This document shows, piece after piece, positions 41,841-63,967 of a DNA stretch of 64,000 nt. The notes beneath the pieces are model-generated. The model saw nothing but the letters and a program-made list of their open reading frames with translations. It was not told the origin of the DNA and made no database searches. Numbering within the stretch: position 1 is the first letter of the stretch; each line of letters starts with the position of its first letter. This DNA comes from Amoebidium appalachense. Lineage: Eukaryota; Ichthyosporea. Made by a program: the position numbers and the translations under genes. The stretch lies in the NCBI GenBank assembly GCA_963693365.1, contig CAVNZM010000014.1, positions 558,001-622,000 of the forward strand. The letters are read 5' to 3'.

Positions 41841-42281
41841 CAAAAGAAAAAAAAATTCTTAGTCTTTATGGTGTCTCGTAGAGAAAGTAAACCCTGATAT
41901 ATAGTCGTCACTCGACATCTATGTACATAATCATGATATACAGCTGAGGGGATATTCCGAGCAAAACCCCCCCATTACTGAGACTGGTCTCTCTTTGCCT
42001 CGAGTAGACAGCGTAAACCCCACTGATATTTGGATGGATGCTTCCTATTGGTCAATAAAGGGATTGCTTGCACACCAATCGGTGACCGTCTAAGTTTTCT
42101 ATTTTTAGTTTTCTGTGTCGCGAATATTTTATCAGTCAGAACTTGAAGTTGCGAATCTTTGAAGAACCAATTCACTACTAACTGCAAAACCATTATCATT
42201 CTCTAGGTTGACTGACAATCATTCACTAAGTTGCTTACAAAACACGTTATTTCAGAGCTCTAGTAGAACCTAGTCGTAGGC
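41841..42281. other. Region between retroelement relic and exostosin-family gene
   Basis: AT-rich, no long microsatellites. It may include the 3' tail of the retroelement and the promoter of the downstream gene. I see no clear target-site duplication. Confidence 0.4.
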
Positions 42282-50105
<7,824 letters not shown>

Positions 50106-50137
50106 GTGAAAAGGGGGGGGGGGGGGGGGGGGGGGGA

Positions 50138-50615
50138 TGTTGGAGTTTTATTCACTACAGTAATAAAGGTGTTTCGTGTACAGCGGATTTTCTTAGAACT
50201 TTCATCAAATGTACATGTGCAATGTGTACATTATGGCTAGTTAGTGTGTTTGTGTATGTGTGCCACAGCGACTAAACGAACTTTTGCCTGTACGAACTTG
50301 CGCTGTTAACTATCTAATTACCGGCATTTACTGTAGATATATTGAGAATTAGAACTTGGCTACAGCCCTCATGTGTACAGGTGCGATTTATTACACATGT
50401 ATCCACATGCGATGATTAAAAGATATCACACGGTTTACCCACGCGTGTTAATATCGCACGGTAAATCCAGTGTAAATATCACACGATATATCCACGTGTG
50501 TAAATTATCACACGGCATATTAATTAACGTGTGTAAAAACCACACGTAATATCCACGTGTGTAAATATCACCAATTACATGTTATCCTTCTCTGTGACTA
50601 TCACATAGTTTATCC
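50138..50615 (+). repeat. Dispersed hairpin-array repeat, copy 1
   Basis: Starts directly after a G-run (50113-50137). A non-repetitive head with landmark GTGTACATTATGGCTA (50225-50240) is followed by five or six imperfect units of about 28-30 bp such as CACACG...TATATCCACGTGTG. Each unit can fold because CACACG pairs with CGTGTG. A second copy is at 55873-56295. Confidence 0.8.
50162..50167 (+). terminator. Candidate poly(A) signal of exostosin-family gene
   Basis: AATAAA 57 bp after the stop codon. It lies inside the first bases of a dispersed hairpin repeat (50138-50615), so the gene may borrow its signal from the repeat. Confidence 0.45.
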
Positions 50616-52788
<2,173 letters not shown>

Positions 52789-53551
52789 TCACTCTTCCAC
52801 AGTCACAGTGCCTGGCAGTGTGCACGTGATAAGTGGCATATCCGGTTTGGGGATGCACGACACATCTTCACCAGCTCCCTTCTTTAAAAGGGAAGGCAGG
52901 CTCGAACAATAAACCATGCCAGTGAAGTAGGGTACCATTGGTTGTTGGTGCACGTGTTGGGTGCCATGGTGCAGCGGCAGCACGGTCCTCGTGTCAGCTT
53001 GCAAGGGCCTGAAGGGGTTGTGTGTGTTAGTGCTTGCCTCCTTGTTATGCATTTCCGTAAAGGATTATTAGAACTTTGCATTTCCGTAAAGGATTATTAG
53101 AACTTTGCATTTCCGTAAAGGATTATTAGAACTTCGATGATAAAAGGAAACGGTACGAGAGACAAAAGAACGTGAAGTTAAAACAGTGATAAAATCTTAA
53201 AAGATCCAACAAAACGTGTCAAAGGCAATTTACTTCCCAGAGTCATCATACGGAACCACAGAAACATATCTATACATCATTCTTTACAAATCACAAATGA
53301 CAATAAAAAACAATCGACATACAAACACATAGTTCGAAAACGCTGTTAAACGCAAAATTCATGCAGGAATACAAAGAATAAAGAGGAACAAAAAAGCCAT
53401 TCCACCATTCCGACCACCCCACTTTTATTTTGAAGTCATGTGGCAGTAAGTGCGTCCAGCAGGGGTGCCAGGGTCGCAGCCACCCACCTGTGGTCCAGTG
53501 CCGGCATGGACAGATACATTGGGTTGGTGTGGAGGGGGGCACTGCTGCGCC
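52789..53551 (-). CDS. Unidentified two-exon 3' gene end
   Basis: Two minus-strand exons with canonical borders and matching phases: 53488-53551 (acceptor TTTATCAG, donor CACAG/GTGGGT) and terminal 52789-53008 (acceptor CCTTCAG, stop TGA). Together they encode about 92 residues, including HTNPMYLSMPALDHRPLQAD and QQPMVPYFTGMVYCSSLPSL, ending TVTVEE. The first exon enters in phase 1, so an upstream exon is required and was not found. I do not recognise the family. The plus strand of the terminal exon is also open, so strand is not certain. Confidence 0.35.
53049..53134 (+). repeat. 29 bp tandem repeat, three copies
   Basis: Three nearly perfect head-to-tail units beginning GCATTTCCGTAAAGGATTAT. 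Only the last bases of unit 3 differ. It sits just upstream (on the minus strand) of the 52789-53008 exon, in its intron. Confidence 0.9.
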
Positions 53552-53991
53552 CTGATAAAGAAAAAAGAAACACATGTTAGGGGTGTTGGAAAAGAAAACA
53601 CGTGTTGGTGACGTGGACGAATGAAATCACTTCATGGGCAGTGACTTCCACGGCTCTTTCACTTTTGGGGATATCCGGGGGAAGGGTGTGTGGATGGGTG
53701 GATGGGTGTGGGTGGGTGGGTGGGAGGGGAGGGGGGGGGAGGAGGGAGGGTGGGTGGGTGGGGGGATAGCACTGGCAAGTCTGTCTCAGAGATGGATTTT
53801 ATGTGCAAAAAAAAAGATCGTTCCCTCCAACCCCCTCTTAGCCCTTCTTGCTCACTTGAGGGTGGTCTGGGCTCTTTTAGCCAATCAAAACACACCGATA
53901 TTTATAGAATTTTGCTTCACGTGCTCACTTCTTTGTGGCCACACACCTGAACAACAAGAAAAACACCCACTCACATCCCCTCCCCCCACAG

Positions 53992-54413
53992 CAGCAGAAT
54001 TCGGAAGCACAACAGAAAGCCAACCTCTGCCTGAGAGATATAGTTAAGGTGGGTCCTTCTGCCTTCCCCTTGTCCCTGCCGCCCGCTCTCCCCCCTCCCC
54101 CCTCCCCCTCCCCCTCCCCCTCCCCCTCCCCCCTCCCCCCCCCCGCCCCCGGCATTTCCTTGTCCCTACCTCCAAAGCCCCTTATCAGGCAAAGAAGAAA
54201 ACCATTTGAGGTGCTAAGAGCATGAACATTTATCAAGTAAATATCCCCCCCCCCCCCCCCCCCCCCCCCCCCAAAGAAAAAAAAAAAAAAAAATCTTAGC
54301 AGCAGCACCTTACTGACTGTCTCCTCTCTGACCACAGGCAATGGCAGTGATTGGCCAATCAGCAGCAGCCAACCAGATGACGAGAGGAGTGCAAAGAAAA
54401 ATGGATTGTAACG
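53992..54413 (+). CDS. Two candidate exons of an unidentified gene
   Basis: Exon 53992-54048 lies between CCCCACAG and GTGGGT and exon 54338-54413 between ACCACAG and GTTAGT. They join in phase 0 to about 44 residues, Ala/Gln/Lys-rich and probably helical (QQNSEAQQKANLCLRDIVK, then AMAVIGQSAAANQMTRGVQ). Only this frame of the first exon is open to the donor. No start, stop or further exon was found. The family is unknown to me. The closeness to the opposite-strand fragment at 52789-53551 makes one of the two suspect. Confidence 0.25.
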
Positions 54414-54865
54414 GTTAGTGTTTGGGATAGTTTATAACAAACAGGCTTGATAGACAACACATAGTAGACACATTGTAGTTTCATATCTTCAGTGTTTTGG
54501 TTTGGCTGCAGCTATATGTGCACCTTTATTTTAATGTGTGTTTTTGTTGTTGCTTTGTTGTGTTTTGCACACATGTGTTTGTTGCTGCTTGTGAGTTCTT
54601 TCTGCTGCCCACGCCATTCATCCACCGGAGGCAATATCTGGGGCTAAACCACACTTTCGTGATACTTGCCTGGTACCGAAATTGTTTTTTACTCCCAAAT
54701 ATTGGCTGTCCGGGAGTTGGGGGTGGAAGAAGGACGATGTACATACATACCTGCAATGCATAAAAACACACTTTATTGTGTCGTATTTCCTTTTCCATAT
54801 CTTTTCCATTTTCGATTTTTGTTTTTTTTTATCTCATCTTCACATTGGTGTACGTGTGTGCGCGC

Positions 54866-54901
<36 letters not shown>

Positions 54902-54936
54902 TTTGTTTGTTTGTTTGTTTTTTGTTTTTGTTTGGA

Positions 54937-54998
<62 letters not shown>

Positions 54999-55284
54999 CG
55001 AGTAGCACGAGCAGCTACACCTCTCATCTAGGGCAAAAGTTTGAGTCGGCAGTTGCTGATAAATTGAAACGCATGGAAACACAAGCATGCAACATATACC
55101 AATATTTTTGAAATATGTGCTCTTATGTAACTTTACCGAGATAATGTGATAACTCAAATTTCTCAAAATAACAACGAACTGTGAAGTGTTTGTGTAGTGG
55201 AATGGTGGGTGGCAGGGCCACCGAGACGATCAAGTCGTAGTATAAACCATCTATTATCCAAGAAAGAGTCTTGCAAATGTACCG

Positions 55285-55347
<63 letters not shown>

Positions 55348-55839
55348 ACGTGTGCGCGTGCCTGGCTTGGCCTACTGGATATAACTTTTCAAATATCAGA
55401 GTTTTAGCCTGAACCTGGGAGAGGCCCAATGTGAAGGGGGGGGGGGGGGGGAGGTTGGAAGGGGGGGGGGGGGGGGGGGGGGGTTAGCGTTCCCTCAATC
55501 CCTTCCCTGCCCGGGGATGGGGAAGGGGAGAGAGTTTGCCCGCCTCCCCAAACCATAACAGTAGGGGTGGCCATAGGTCCCCCGTCTCCCCCCCCCCCCC
55601 CCCCCTCCCCCCTCCCCCTTCCCCCCTCCCCTTCCCCAATTCTATCCTCAATTCCCATCATGTTGTGCTACCCCCCTCCCTCCCCCCCCCCCCCCTCCCT
55701 CTCCCTCTGAGGCAGGGGAAGAAGGGGGGGGGGGGGGGGGGGGGAAGAGGGGGTCGGGTGGGGGGAGAAGGGGTGGGAGCGGGAATAGTGGTTTGAGGAG
55801 AGGGCGGGGGGTGTGGGGGGAAGGGGGGGGGGGGGGGGT

Positions 55840-55873
<34 letters not shown>

Positions 55874-56626
55874 TTTTTAGCCACCAATAAAAGTGTATGT
55901 ATATACTGGGGATAAAGCAGACCGAGAGCTCCGACGGCAATTTATTCAGACTACATGTGCTATAAGTGTACATTATGGCTATTAACACATTTGTGAGGCC
56001 GTTTTTACCACAGCAACTGATACGAGCTATTGAATATTTCACCGGCATTGACCTTAGATATATTTAGAAGTAGATATGTTGCCTTGCGGCTACAGCCTTG
56101 TTGATATTAATCTGTCTGTGTATTTGATAAACGTGTATCCACGTGTGCAAATATCACACGGTATGTCCACTTTATGTAAATCTCCCAAGTTACATGCGGC
56201 AACTTATCACACACCATAATATTATCCGCGTGTAAACATAACACGGTATATCCACTTTTCATTACCCCACGGTATATCCACGTGCAGACTATCACCCGGG
56301 TTGCAGGACACATGCAAAGGTAAACATTCAAGTATTCAAAATCAGCAATGCGGGGGGGGGGGGGGGGGGGGGGGGGGGGAGGATACCAAGTGCTGTATGT
56401 GGTCGGTGGGCCCAGGTTGCACTGAGGCTTGGAAAACAAAGCGGTGATGCCATAGTGTGGGTGGCTCTGTAGATTCTATTTGCCAATTCGAATTTGAATG
56501 CTTTTACGGGGGAAATGGCGGGCGCGGGGGAGGGAGGGAGGGGGGGGGGGGAGGGGGTCACGCTTGCTAGGGGCATACGTCACACATTCTTTGTGTGAAG
56601 GACGGGTGGGTGGTTTTCCATTTTTT

Positions 56627-56662
<36 letters not shown>

Positions 56663-56745
56663 TCCGTTATAAAACCATGCTGGTTGTCTGGGCACACATC
56701 GGCATTACACCCCGACACCCACGGTACCAGTGCCTCACACACATG

Positions 56746-56778
<33 letters not shown>

Positions 56779-57120
56779 TTTCTTGCCCCCATGCACGATT
56801 GCAGATAGATGCATCCGAATCGAAGCACCAAAATTCGGCCTCCTTGCAACACCGGTAAACAATCTGTGCTCACAAACGCACTCAAATTTGACGATATATA
56901 ATTTCATTGTTACAATTAGCATCAGATATGAAATCATTACAACTCGTACGCCTCGAGGCAGATAGCTAATTATGGACTTGCAATGAACGATACCCTACAC
57001 CATTCACAAGGGCATTTCGTGATATAATTACAACAAGTTCTAATCCGATATAACATAGAACATATCTAATAATAACAATCCGATATAACATACAAAAAAT
57101 CCAAGTATCAAATCCAAGTA
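54414..57120. other. Intergenic: T/G composite, (TG)n, C/G-runs, hairpin repeat copy
   Basis: T-run and G-run composite 54868-54998, (TG)n 55288-55346, G and C runs 55436-55870, hairpin-array repeat 55873-56295, a dispersed-repeat fragment 56303-56352, G-runs 56352-56380 and 56630-56660, and C-run 56750-56777. No confident gene. Confidence 0.6.
55873..56295 (+). repeat. Dispersed hairpin-array repeat, copy 2
   Basis: Begins directly after a G-run with a start similar to copy 1 (CACCAATAAAAGTGTATG), carries GTGTACATTATGGCTA (near 55967-55982), and ends with diverged units containing CACACGGTATGTCCAC and CACGGTATATCCACGTG. Same orientation as copy 1 at 50138. Confidence 0.75.
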
Positions 57121-58468
57121 TCAATCCTCTAATGCTATTTCCGATAACTGCTTCTGTTGCACCATCACATCATGTAAATCGCTACAACTACTGCTCGAAC
57201 CCACATTCCCACTCAACCGCGACTGGCCCCCACTACCCGCAAACCACCTCCTCCTAATATACCCCATACCCCCCATTTTTTCATGTTGTGGTGATCTATT
57301 TACAGGAGGGGTTAAACTTCCACTGTTTCTTGTACATTTGCTACTAGTAGCTAACCTAAATCTGCTGTTCAACAAAGGTGAACTCGCACTAGCCGTCGCT
57401 GGCTCTTTTCCCTCATTGGTCGCCTGGGATGATAAAGATATATCCTGCGTGGATGCACTAGGGAGGCTATCACTATGTGGCCGATAAGAAAATCGCTCCG
57501 CAAGACGCCTAAGCCCAACAGTGGTACGAGCCTGAATTCCCTTTGGGAGATTGCTGTCACTTTTCGATCGTCTGATTAGCCCATCACCATCCACCGTTAT
57601 TGCTCCTGGGGCCAATGTTGCCGCGCTTCCCGGCTGCTGCACCTTAACGTCATCTTTATCTTTATCCTTTTTGGGGGGTAATCTCTCCGATTCCGTTGCC
57701 AGATGCGCGACAAATCGTGTGTATCCGTCTCGATCCATCAATCGGAAAGTTTTTTCTTGTGCCTGTTGAAACACCGGCCCACCTTTCCTCCTAGCTACAT
57801 CTGAAAGTGTTTGTGTGCGTGTTTCTGCGTCGAGGTTAACCTGTTGTGGGGCGCCGTCTATGATAAACTTGTTGCACAGAGCACATGCCTGCTCGTACCA
57901 CTGGTCTCCCCCGCTAGTGTCATTGCGAAAATCGGAATTGAATTCGCAGCATTTTCGCCAAAATTCGAAATTTTCCAGGCACTGGTGGTTGTCTAGAAAC
58001 GCCACAAACTGTTCACGTAGGCCGTTTTGCCCTGCGTAGAGTGGCGATCGTAGGATGTCTGATAGCGGTGGCAGCTCATTTTTTTCGTCTGAAACAGATG
58101 CCCTGCTGGACAAAAGCGTGGTCCTGTGTTGAAGAAAACCAAAATCAGAACAAATTCAAAGGCACTGTCTGTGAAAAAATAACGACTGCCGTTACACTAT
58201 TCATGTAAAGTTATAAAATACACCGGCAGCACACGAGCATACACATATGAAAGCAGGCATGCACCCACGCGCACACACATGCAGGCACACACACGTAGGC
58301 CCTCAGCCACACATGGACGTAAGCACGGGGATGATGTGGTCACAGGCGTTAATTTGGACTGTTGCAGAAACTCGATATTGGTGACAGTGTGTGCTTGTGC
58401 AGTCGTGTGGGCTTCAACCACTTCCTTATTAAACCGTGGTGGCAAAGGCGGGGACTGGTTTGGTGGTA

Positions 58469-58545
<77 letters not shown>

Positions 58546-58546
58546 C

Positions 58547-58594
<48 letters not shown>

Positions 58595-59764
58595 CTGTGT
58601 TTGTGGGTGGCTTGGGGTGTGCGGGGGGAGGGGGGGGGGGGGGGGGGGGGGTTGCCAGACAAAAATCGAGACACGCCAAAAAGGGATGCCTCTAACGTGG
58701 CGTAAGGACGATAATGCCCTTCCTTCCCTACCTCCCCTTATTTCTTTTCCTCCTCCTTTCAATCCATTTAACTAACAGCACCACTGTCCCTACCCGGCAG
58801 ACATCCATCCCTTGACCGAACAACCAGCAAGAAAAACAGCCGGGACACGACGTTAGTGAGAGGTAGGAGAAGGGCCGCAGGGTGATAAGAAAAGAGCAGT
58901 GACAAACAGATTTTTTTTTTTAAAAAAAACCAAACAAACATGACCAACCAAACTAGCCTCCCCCCTCCCCTCCCCCCTCCCTAAAAAAAAAAAAAAAAAG
59001 AATAAAATAAATCAAATAAAAAAGAATGAAAACCTACACACACATGCACATGTCCGTTCGCTTGTTACCTTGACCCTGTGCATGGACAGCAGAGTACAGA
59101 TCGCATCTACCCGACGAACAACAAAGTGCAAAAGACAACAGTTTGGTTCCAAAAAAAGACAGTTTGCATGTAAATAGACCAGTTTGCTCACCTGTGGTGG
59201 GGCATTGCTGCATGTGGGCAGGTGGTTGAGCCAAGATGAATATCGGCTAGCCCTGCATCTGCACAGAGAAACACAGTCAGAAGACTGCTTACTGTTATAT
59301 ACACCTCCCCCAACTCCCCTCCCCCTCCCCCCTCCCCCCGGCTCCTGCCCCCCCCCCCCCCCCCCCTTCCCCCTTCTTTAGGCCACCCCTCCCCCCTCCC
59401 CTTAGGTTACCCCGCCCCCCTCCTCCCCTGAAAATAATATAAATAGAACCAAGCCAAACCAAAAAAAAAAGGAAAAATCAAATGAGTGTGTGCACACACA
59501 TACACACACGCACCCGGGCACACAAGAACACATACACCACACACACAAAAACACACAATGCATCACCAGTGCCACCGCCATCACAAAAAGATGAAAACAG
59601 AAAAAAGGCAGTTGGGTGAAAGTGGGTGAAAAAGCTCCCCCCCCCCCCCCCCCCCTTCCCCCCTGCAAAAAATAACCACTCTATATGTGAAACTGTTTCG
59701 TTGAGAGTGGAGGAGAGAAGGATAAAGACGATGCGGCAGTTCGGAGGGAGGTGTGTATGTGCGG

Positions 59765-59833
<69 letters not shown>

Positions 59834-61207
59834 CGTGCACGAACGAAGGTGAGGAGGGGATGTTTGGGAGGGTGAGCAACCGTGAAGCCACCACACAGCG
59901 ACTCCACAACAAAACTAACACAATCAATAAACGAAAAATGTTGTGGAGGCTCGCGACACCCGAATGAGCAAACCTTCAAAGAGAGGTTCCCACGCCTCCA
60001 CACGGCTAAGAGTGAATGTGTAATTGCCAACCAGCCAATTGATCTAAAATCAGGTGAGCCAAAAAGAATAAGCAGGGTGGGTCAAGATGCAGTTATTAGT
60101 GGGGCGGGGAAGGGCGTGGGGGGGGGGGGGGGGGGGGGGTTAAAACAGAGTGCATATGAAGAAAGGAAAGAGGACAGAAGGGTCGGCAGATCAACATAAG
60201 GTTTAGAAACTTGACAAGTAGAGGATAAGGGCAGGAGAGCGAGTGCGGGGGGGAAGGAGGGGGAGGGGGGAGGGGGAGGAGGAGGAGGCAGATTGTGTGT
60301 TGGTGAAGGGGGAAGGAGGGGGGGGAGGGGAGGGAGTGGGGGGACTCTCCTGCAGGAGTAGCTATTCGAGAAGGAGGAAAGATGTGGTTGGCCGGAGGGG
60401 TGAGTGGAGAAAGGGGGAGTTTGGGGGGGGGAGGGGAGGGGGGGGGGGGGAGGGGAGGGGCAAGGACGGAGACTTCCGAGGCAGGCAGGATTACACCGTG
60501 AGACACAAGAGTTGATGGGAAACGCTTGTCTGTGTGTAATTATGTTTCTCTCCCTCCAATCCCCCCCCCACCCCTTCCCTCCCCCCCCCCCCTCTCCCCC
60601 CCCCCATCTCTCCTTCCTGTTTATGGGACGCTGGGAGAAAGGGACAATAAAAAACCGTGGGTGTCAAGGATGCCTTTCAGAATAATAGTGAGGAGCCACA
60701 TGGCCAGAGGAGAAAGATAGAGAGTGTGACAGAGGGAAAGGCGGTCAAGAGGGGGAGGGGGAGAGGGAGGACGGAACGCGAGGTTCTATGCAAAAGCCTG
60801 CCAGGTGAACCCAGAGAGAAACTGAAACCTGTATCTCGGGGTGTAGATCCCAAACACTAACAATGTGATGGGGCGGAAGGTGTGTGTGTGCGTATGTGTG
60901 GAGGGGGGAGGGTGAGGGGGGGGGGGGGGGGGGGATGGAGTAACAAGGGGTGGAGGGGGGGGGGGGAGGAAGAGAGGAGGTGAGAGGGAGGGGGTAAATA
61001 GAACAACAGATGAGGTAGATTGGGCCTCCCTCTCCCCGACCTGTGACCTATACCAGGTTTCTTACATACCTGTCCCAATTGTGTGCTGCTGCTGTGGCCT
61101 GCCGTACACCTATCAATCAGCTGATGCATACGTAGAGGAACACACGATAATTTGTGACAGCACCGATTGATTGTGAAAACGTGACCCACAGTGTGTCCTT
61201 TCAACAT
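57121..61207 (-). CDS. RGS-domain protein (Galpha GTPase accelerator)
   Basis: RGS domains speed GTP hydrolysis by heterotrimeric Galpha subunits. The large last exon (57121-58123) carries a complete RGS domain at residues about 105-228: [20 protein letters not shown], then [14 protein letters not shown], then [20 protein letters not shown]. The Galpha-contacting positions look intact. The Ser-rich tail of about 190 residues has basic patches and RRSKS, likely phosphorylation sites. Upstream I find three small exons whose splice sites and phases fit: 61070-61207 (ATG to GACAG/GTATGT), 59974-60043 and 59192-59252, giving 423 residues in all. These add an N-terminus I do not recognise. The RGS exon is certain, the upstream exons moderately so. 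An alternative exon near 58315-58465 reads well but does not fit the phase. The gene is divergent from SMU1. Confidence 0.88.
58124..59191 (-). repeat. RGS gene intron with (TG)n
   Basis: (TG)n 58470-58592 broken by a short CG-alternating spot, G-run 58627-58650, and A/T-run near 58912-58929. It includes the unplaced protein-like frame at about 58315-58465 on the minus strand. Confidence 0.75.
59253..59973. repeat. RGS gene intron: C-runs and (TG)n
   Basis: C-rich 59309-59430, C-run 59637-59655 and (TG)n 59765-59830. No coding content seen. Confidence 0.75.
60044..61069. repeat. First RGS gene intron: G-runs and GGGA purine repeats
   Basis: G-run 60118-60139, GGGGA-rich 60240-60470, C-rich 60560-60605 and G-rich 60898-60995. 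No coding content seen. Confidence 0.75.
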
Positions 61208-62052
61208 TCACGGTCTTTGTACTAGTTGTTGGGAAAAGGGCATAACTTAAACGCACACAAGCCAGAAAAGCATTATTGCTAAGTAGCTGTCTAAAGTTAG
61301 CTCCAAGCCGTTTTGCAGTGACTTTCTATAGAAGAAAGAACGAACCACTGGTGAACATAAGTACCCAGCCCTCTCTCTCTGGAATTCGCCGATATCAAGC
61401 GAGTGACTTATGAGCGATTTCGCCTGTCGAGCTTTGACGATTCGAACCAGGAGTGACCCAAAACCGGAAGTTCGAACCAAGAGTGAAGGTATTGTGGCAG
61501 ACACGCAAGATAGCCACAAGAAAAAAAGTGTAAATTAGAGATAAAAAAGAAAAAGTTTGGGCTAGTAAATATCCCACTAACAAAAATTCGTTCCAGCTGC
61601 ATATTCAACACTCTAAATGCTTGTCTAAGGGGACTGAATCAAAAGGTCTGATCTGTTAATTTGTTTCGGGCTGGTCGGCTCGACCCACAATTATTCTGCA
61701 ATCACACAACCCTGAAATCTGTCCTCAACCACGGCCGTCTGCACACTGCAGAGTTCAGAGCGGCTGTCAGACTGTGTGTGCGTGTGGTTCGCAGGTTGGC
61801 CCAAGTTGTTGTGTTTGGGTAGGGTTTGCCTCGGCATATATGCGGGTGTAAGTAGTGGTATGGTGGTCGTAAGGTACACCGAGTTTATTGTAATGAGTCT
61901 AGGTAGCTCACTCTGAAAGACAGTAGAACCCGTTACTTTGTGTGGCGAAGGTGTGCCGCCGTTCGTGACTTCAAACGTGAACACAGTGTATTTTTACTTG
62001 TGTGTGGTAATTTACAGAACAAACACAGCGGGATCTTTTCAAAGAACCAAAA
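61208..62052. promoter_or_regulatory. Shared divergent promoter region, RGS gene / SMU1
   Basis: This 845 bp segment between two divergent starts has no G/C runs or microsatellites, unlike the flanking introns. It holds a direct repeat TTCGAACC(A)(G/A)GAGTGA at 61441-61455 and 61471-61485. Bidirectional promoter use is inferred from orientation. Confidence 0.5.
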
Positions 62053-62145
62053 ATGTCGGTGGAAATTGAATCGTCAGAGTAAGTGTCTGTGTGCTCATGT
62101 GATGAATCATCTCTTTTTCTCCGTGTCTCCCTCCATCTTCTCGTT

Positions 62146-62219
<74 letters not shown>

Positions 62220-63136
62220 CTCTCTCTCTCTCTCCTCCCCCTCTCTCCCTCCCCCCCCCCCCCCTCCCCCTCACCCCCCCCCCCCCCCCCCCCCCCCCTC
62301 TCTCTCCCCCCCCCCCCCTCCCCTCTCAACTCTCCCTCCCCGTCCCTCCCCCTCCCTCCCCCCCACCCACCCACCCACCCACCCACCCACCCTCCCTTTC
62401 TCTCTCTCTCCCTGTCTCCCCTCCCCCCCCCCCCTCTCGTGCCCCCTCCCCCTCTTCCCCCCCCCCCTTCTCTCTGTCTCTCTCTCTTCTCCCCGTCTTC
62501 ACAAAACAAAAACAGAAGAAGAAAAGTAGTAGGATGGCGTGAAGAAGGGAAGAAAGGGGACATTCTACCAAAATCCACTTTGCACAACTTCTTGCTGCAT
62601 GCTACCATCCACCGTGGGTTCAAATTCTGTTCTCACAACATACATTCACCTTAGCTGAAGGGACCACGATTCATTCGCTTTGGAACATAAAGATGAGTCA
62701 CCAATACTCTTTTCTGAAATCTTACCCTACCCATCTCATGCACGCTATACTCCCGTCGTTCACTTGAATACCCCCCCCCCCCCCCCCCTCTCTCCACCCC
62801 CCCCCCCCCCCCCCCCCCCCTCCAAAAAAAAAAAAAGAAAAGAAAAAGAGGGAGGGAAGGCGAAGTGGTTGTGTGAAAGAGAGGAGGAGGAGAGGGGGAA
62901 AATGTGGGAGTGAAAGTAGAGCAGGTACAGCACAGCAGTAACGGGGTTTGAGGTGGAAGAGGGGAGGGCGGGGGAGGCCAGGGGGGAGGGGGGGAAGGGG
63001 GGGGGGGGGGGGGGGGGGTATTCGGTTTGCTGGGTGTGAAGTAGGGGCTGACGGTGTGCGTGTGTGCAGTGTTGTGCGCCTGATCCTGCAGTATCTGAAG
63101 GAACACAACCTGGGCCGCACCTTCGACACGCTCAGG
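62053..63136 (+). CDS. SMU1: SMU1 spliceosomal WD40 protein, first two exons, truncated by window edge
   Basis: SMU1 is a spliceosome B-complex factor that acts with RED in pre-mRNA splicing in the nucleus. Exon 1 (62053-62078) gives MSVEIESS and stops in phase 2 at GTAAGT. Exon 2 (63070-63136) gives VVRLILQYLKEHNLGRTFDT after a joined Asp, which is the LisH domain of SMU1; animal SMU1 starts almost identically. The next exon, expected to continue the LisH/CTLH region, is not visible in the remaining 860 bp, so the gene runs off the right edge. The intron holds (CA)n 62149-62215, C-runs and a G-run just before exon 2. Only about 30 residues are seen, but the start and LisH match are specific. 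Confidence 0.85.
62079..63069 (+). repeat. SMU1 intron 1: (CA)n, C-runs, G-run
   Basis: (CA)n 62149-62215 into (CT)n and C-runs to 62470, then C-run/A-run near 62770-62834 and G-run 62997-63018. No coding content seen. Confidence 0.85.
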
Positions 63137-63842
63137 GTACGCCCCACCTGCACACCCCCATTCTTACACAGCCCCCCCCCCCCCCCCCCCCCCCCCCCCC
63201 CTTCGCACACACACACACACACAAGCATGTACTTCTCTCGTTCTAACACAGCTCCCCACCCCGCCCCCTCACATGTGCTTGCCTATGCTTACATAGCTCC
63301 TTTCCCCCCTCCTCCCACCCCTCTTCCCCTCCGCACACGACATTCCCATCCTTCTCCCCCCCCCCCCCCTCCTCTCCTACCCCCCCTCTTCCCCTCACTA
63401 AACAGCCTCTCCCTCTCACCTCCTCCCCCCCTCCCCCCCCTCATTCCTCCCCCTGCACACGCACATCCCCATTCTAACCCCCCCCCCCCCCCCCTCCCCC
63501 TTTCCCTTTCCCCCCGGTCTCAGCCCACTGCTTGCAAACCCCCATCCCCTCCCCCCCCCCCCCCCTCCCAGCCCCCCCCCTCTCCCCCCCCCCCCCTTCT
63601 CTCCCCCGGGGCATCTTCGCTGAAATTCGACTCACCTGTTGTCTTAAGACCAAGTTTCATTGCAGAACAACACACAAGAGATCAAAAGATTCGAACCCCT
63701 TTCTTTCGTTGAGGCATGGGGGCCTTTGGATGGTGGTTTTGTTTCAGGTCTAATGGTTCAAAGTCCGGTGCTCTTGAACTCACTCGTACACACATGCACA
63801 CACAGGCACGCAGGTACACACAGACACGTACACACACACACA

Positions 63843-63889
<47 letters not shown>

Positions 63890-63936
63890 CACAAACACAC
63901 ACACACACAACATATACAAGCACACACGAACAACAC

Positions 63937-63967
<31 letters not shown>

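Noticed and set aside
53049-53134. Three direct repeats as a CRISPR-like array
   Set aside because: Units are contiguous without spacers and the genome is eukaryotic.
53760-53895. Minus-strand frame FDWLKEPRPPS with a good phase-1 donor as upstream exon for 53488-53551
   Set aside because: A stop lies just upstream and there is no acceptor or start codon between.
58315-58465. Protein-like frame [20 protein letters not shown] after CCAAACCAG
   Set aside because: No donor in the phase needed to reach the RGS exon; the model without it is consistent. It could still be an alternative exon.
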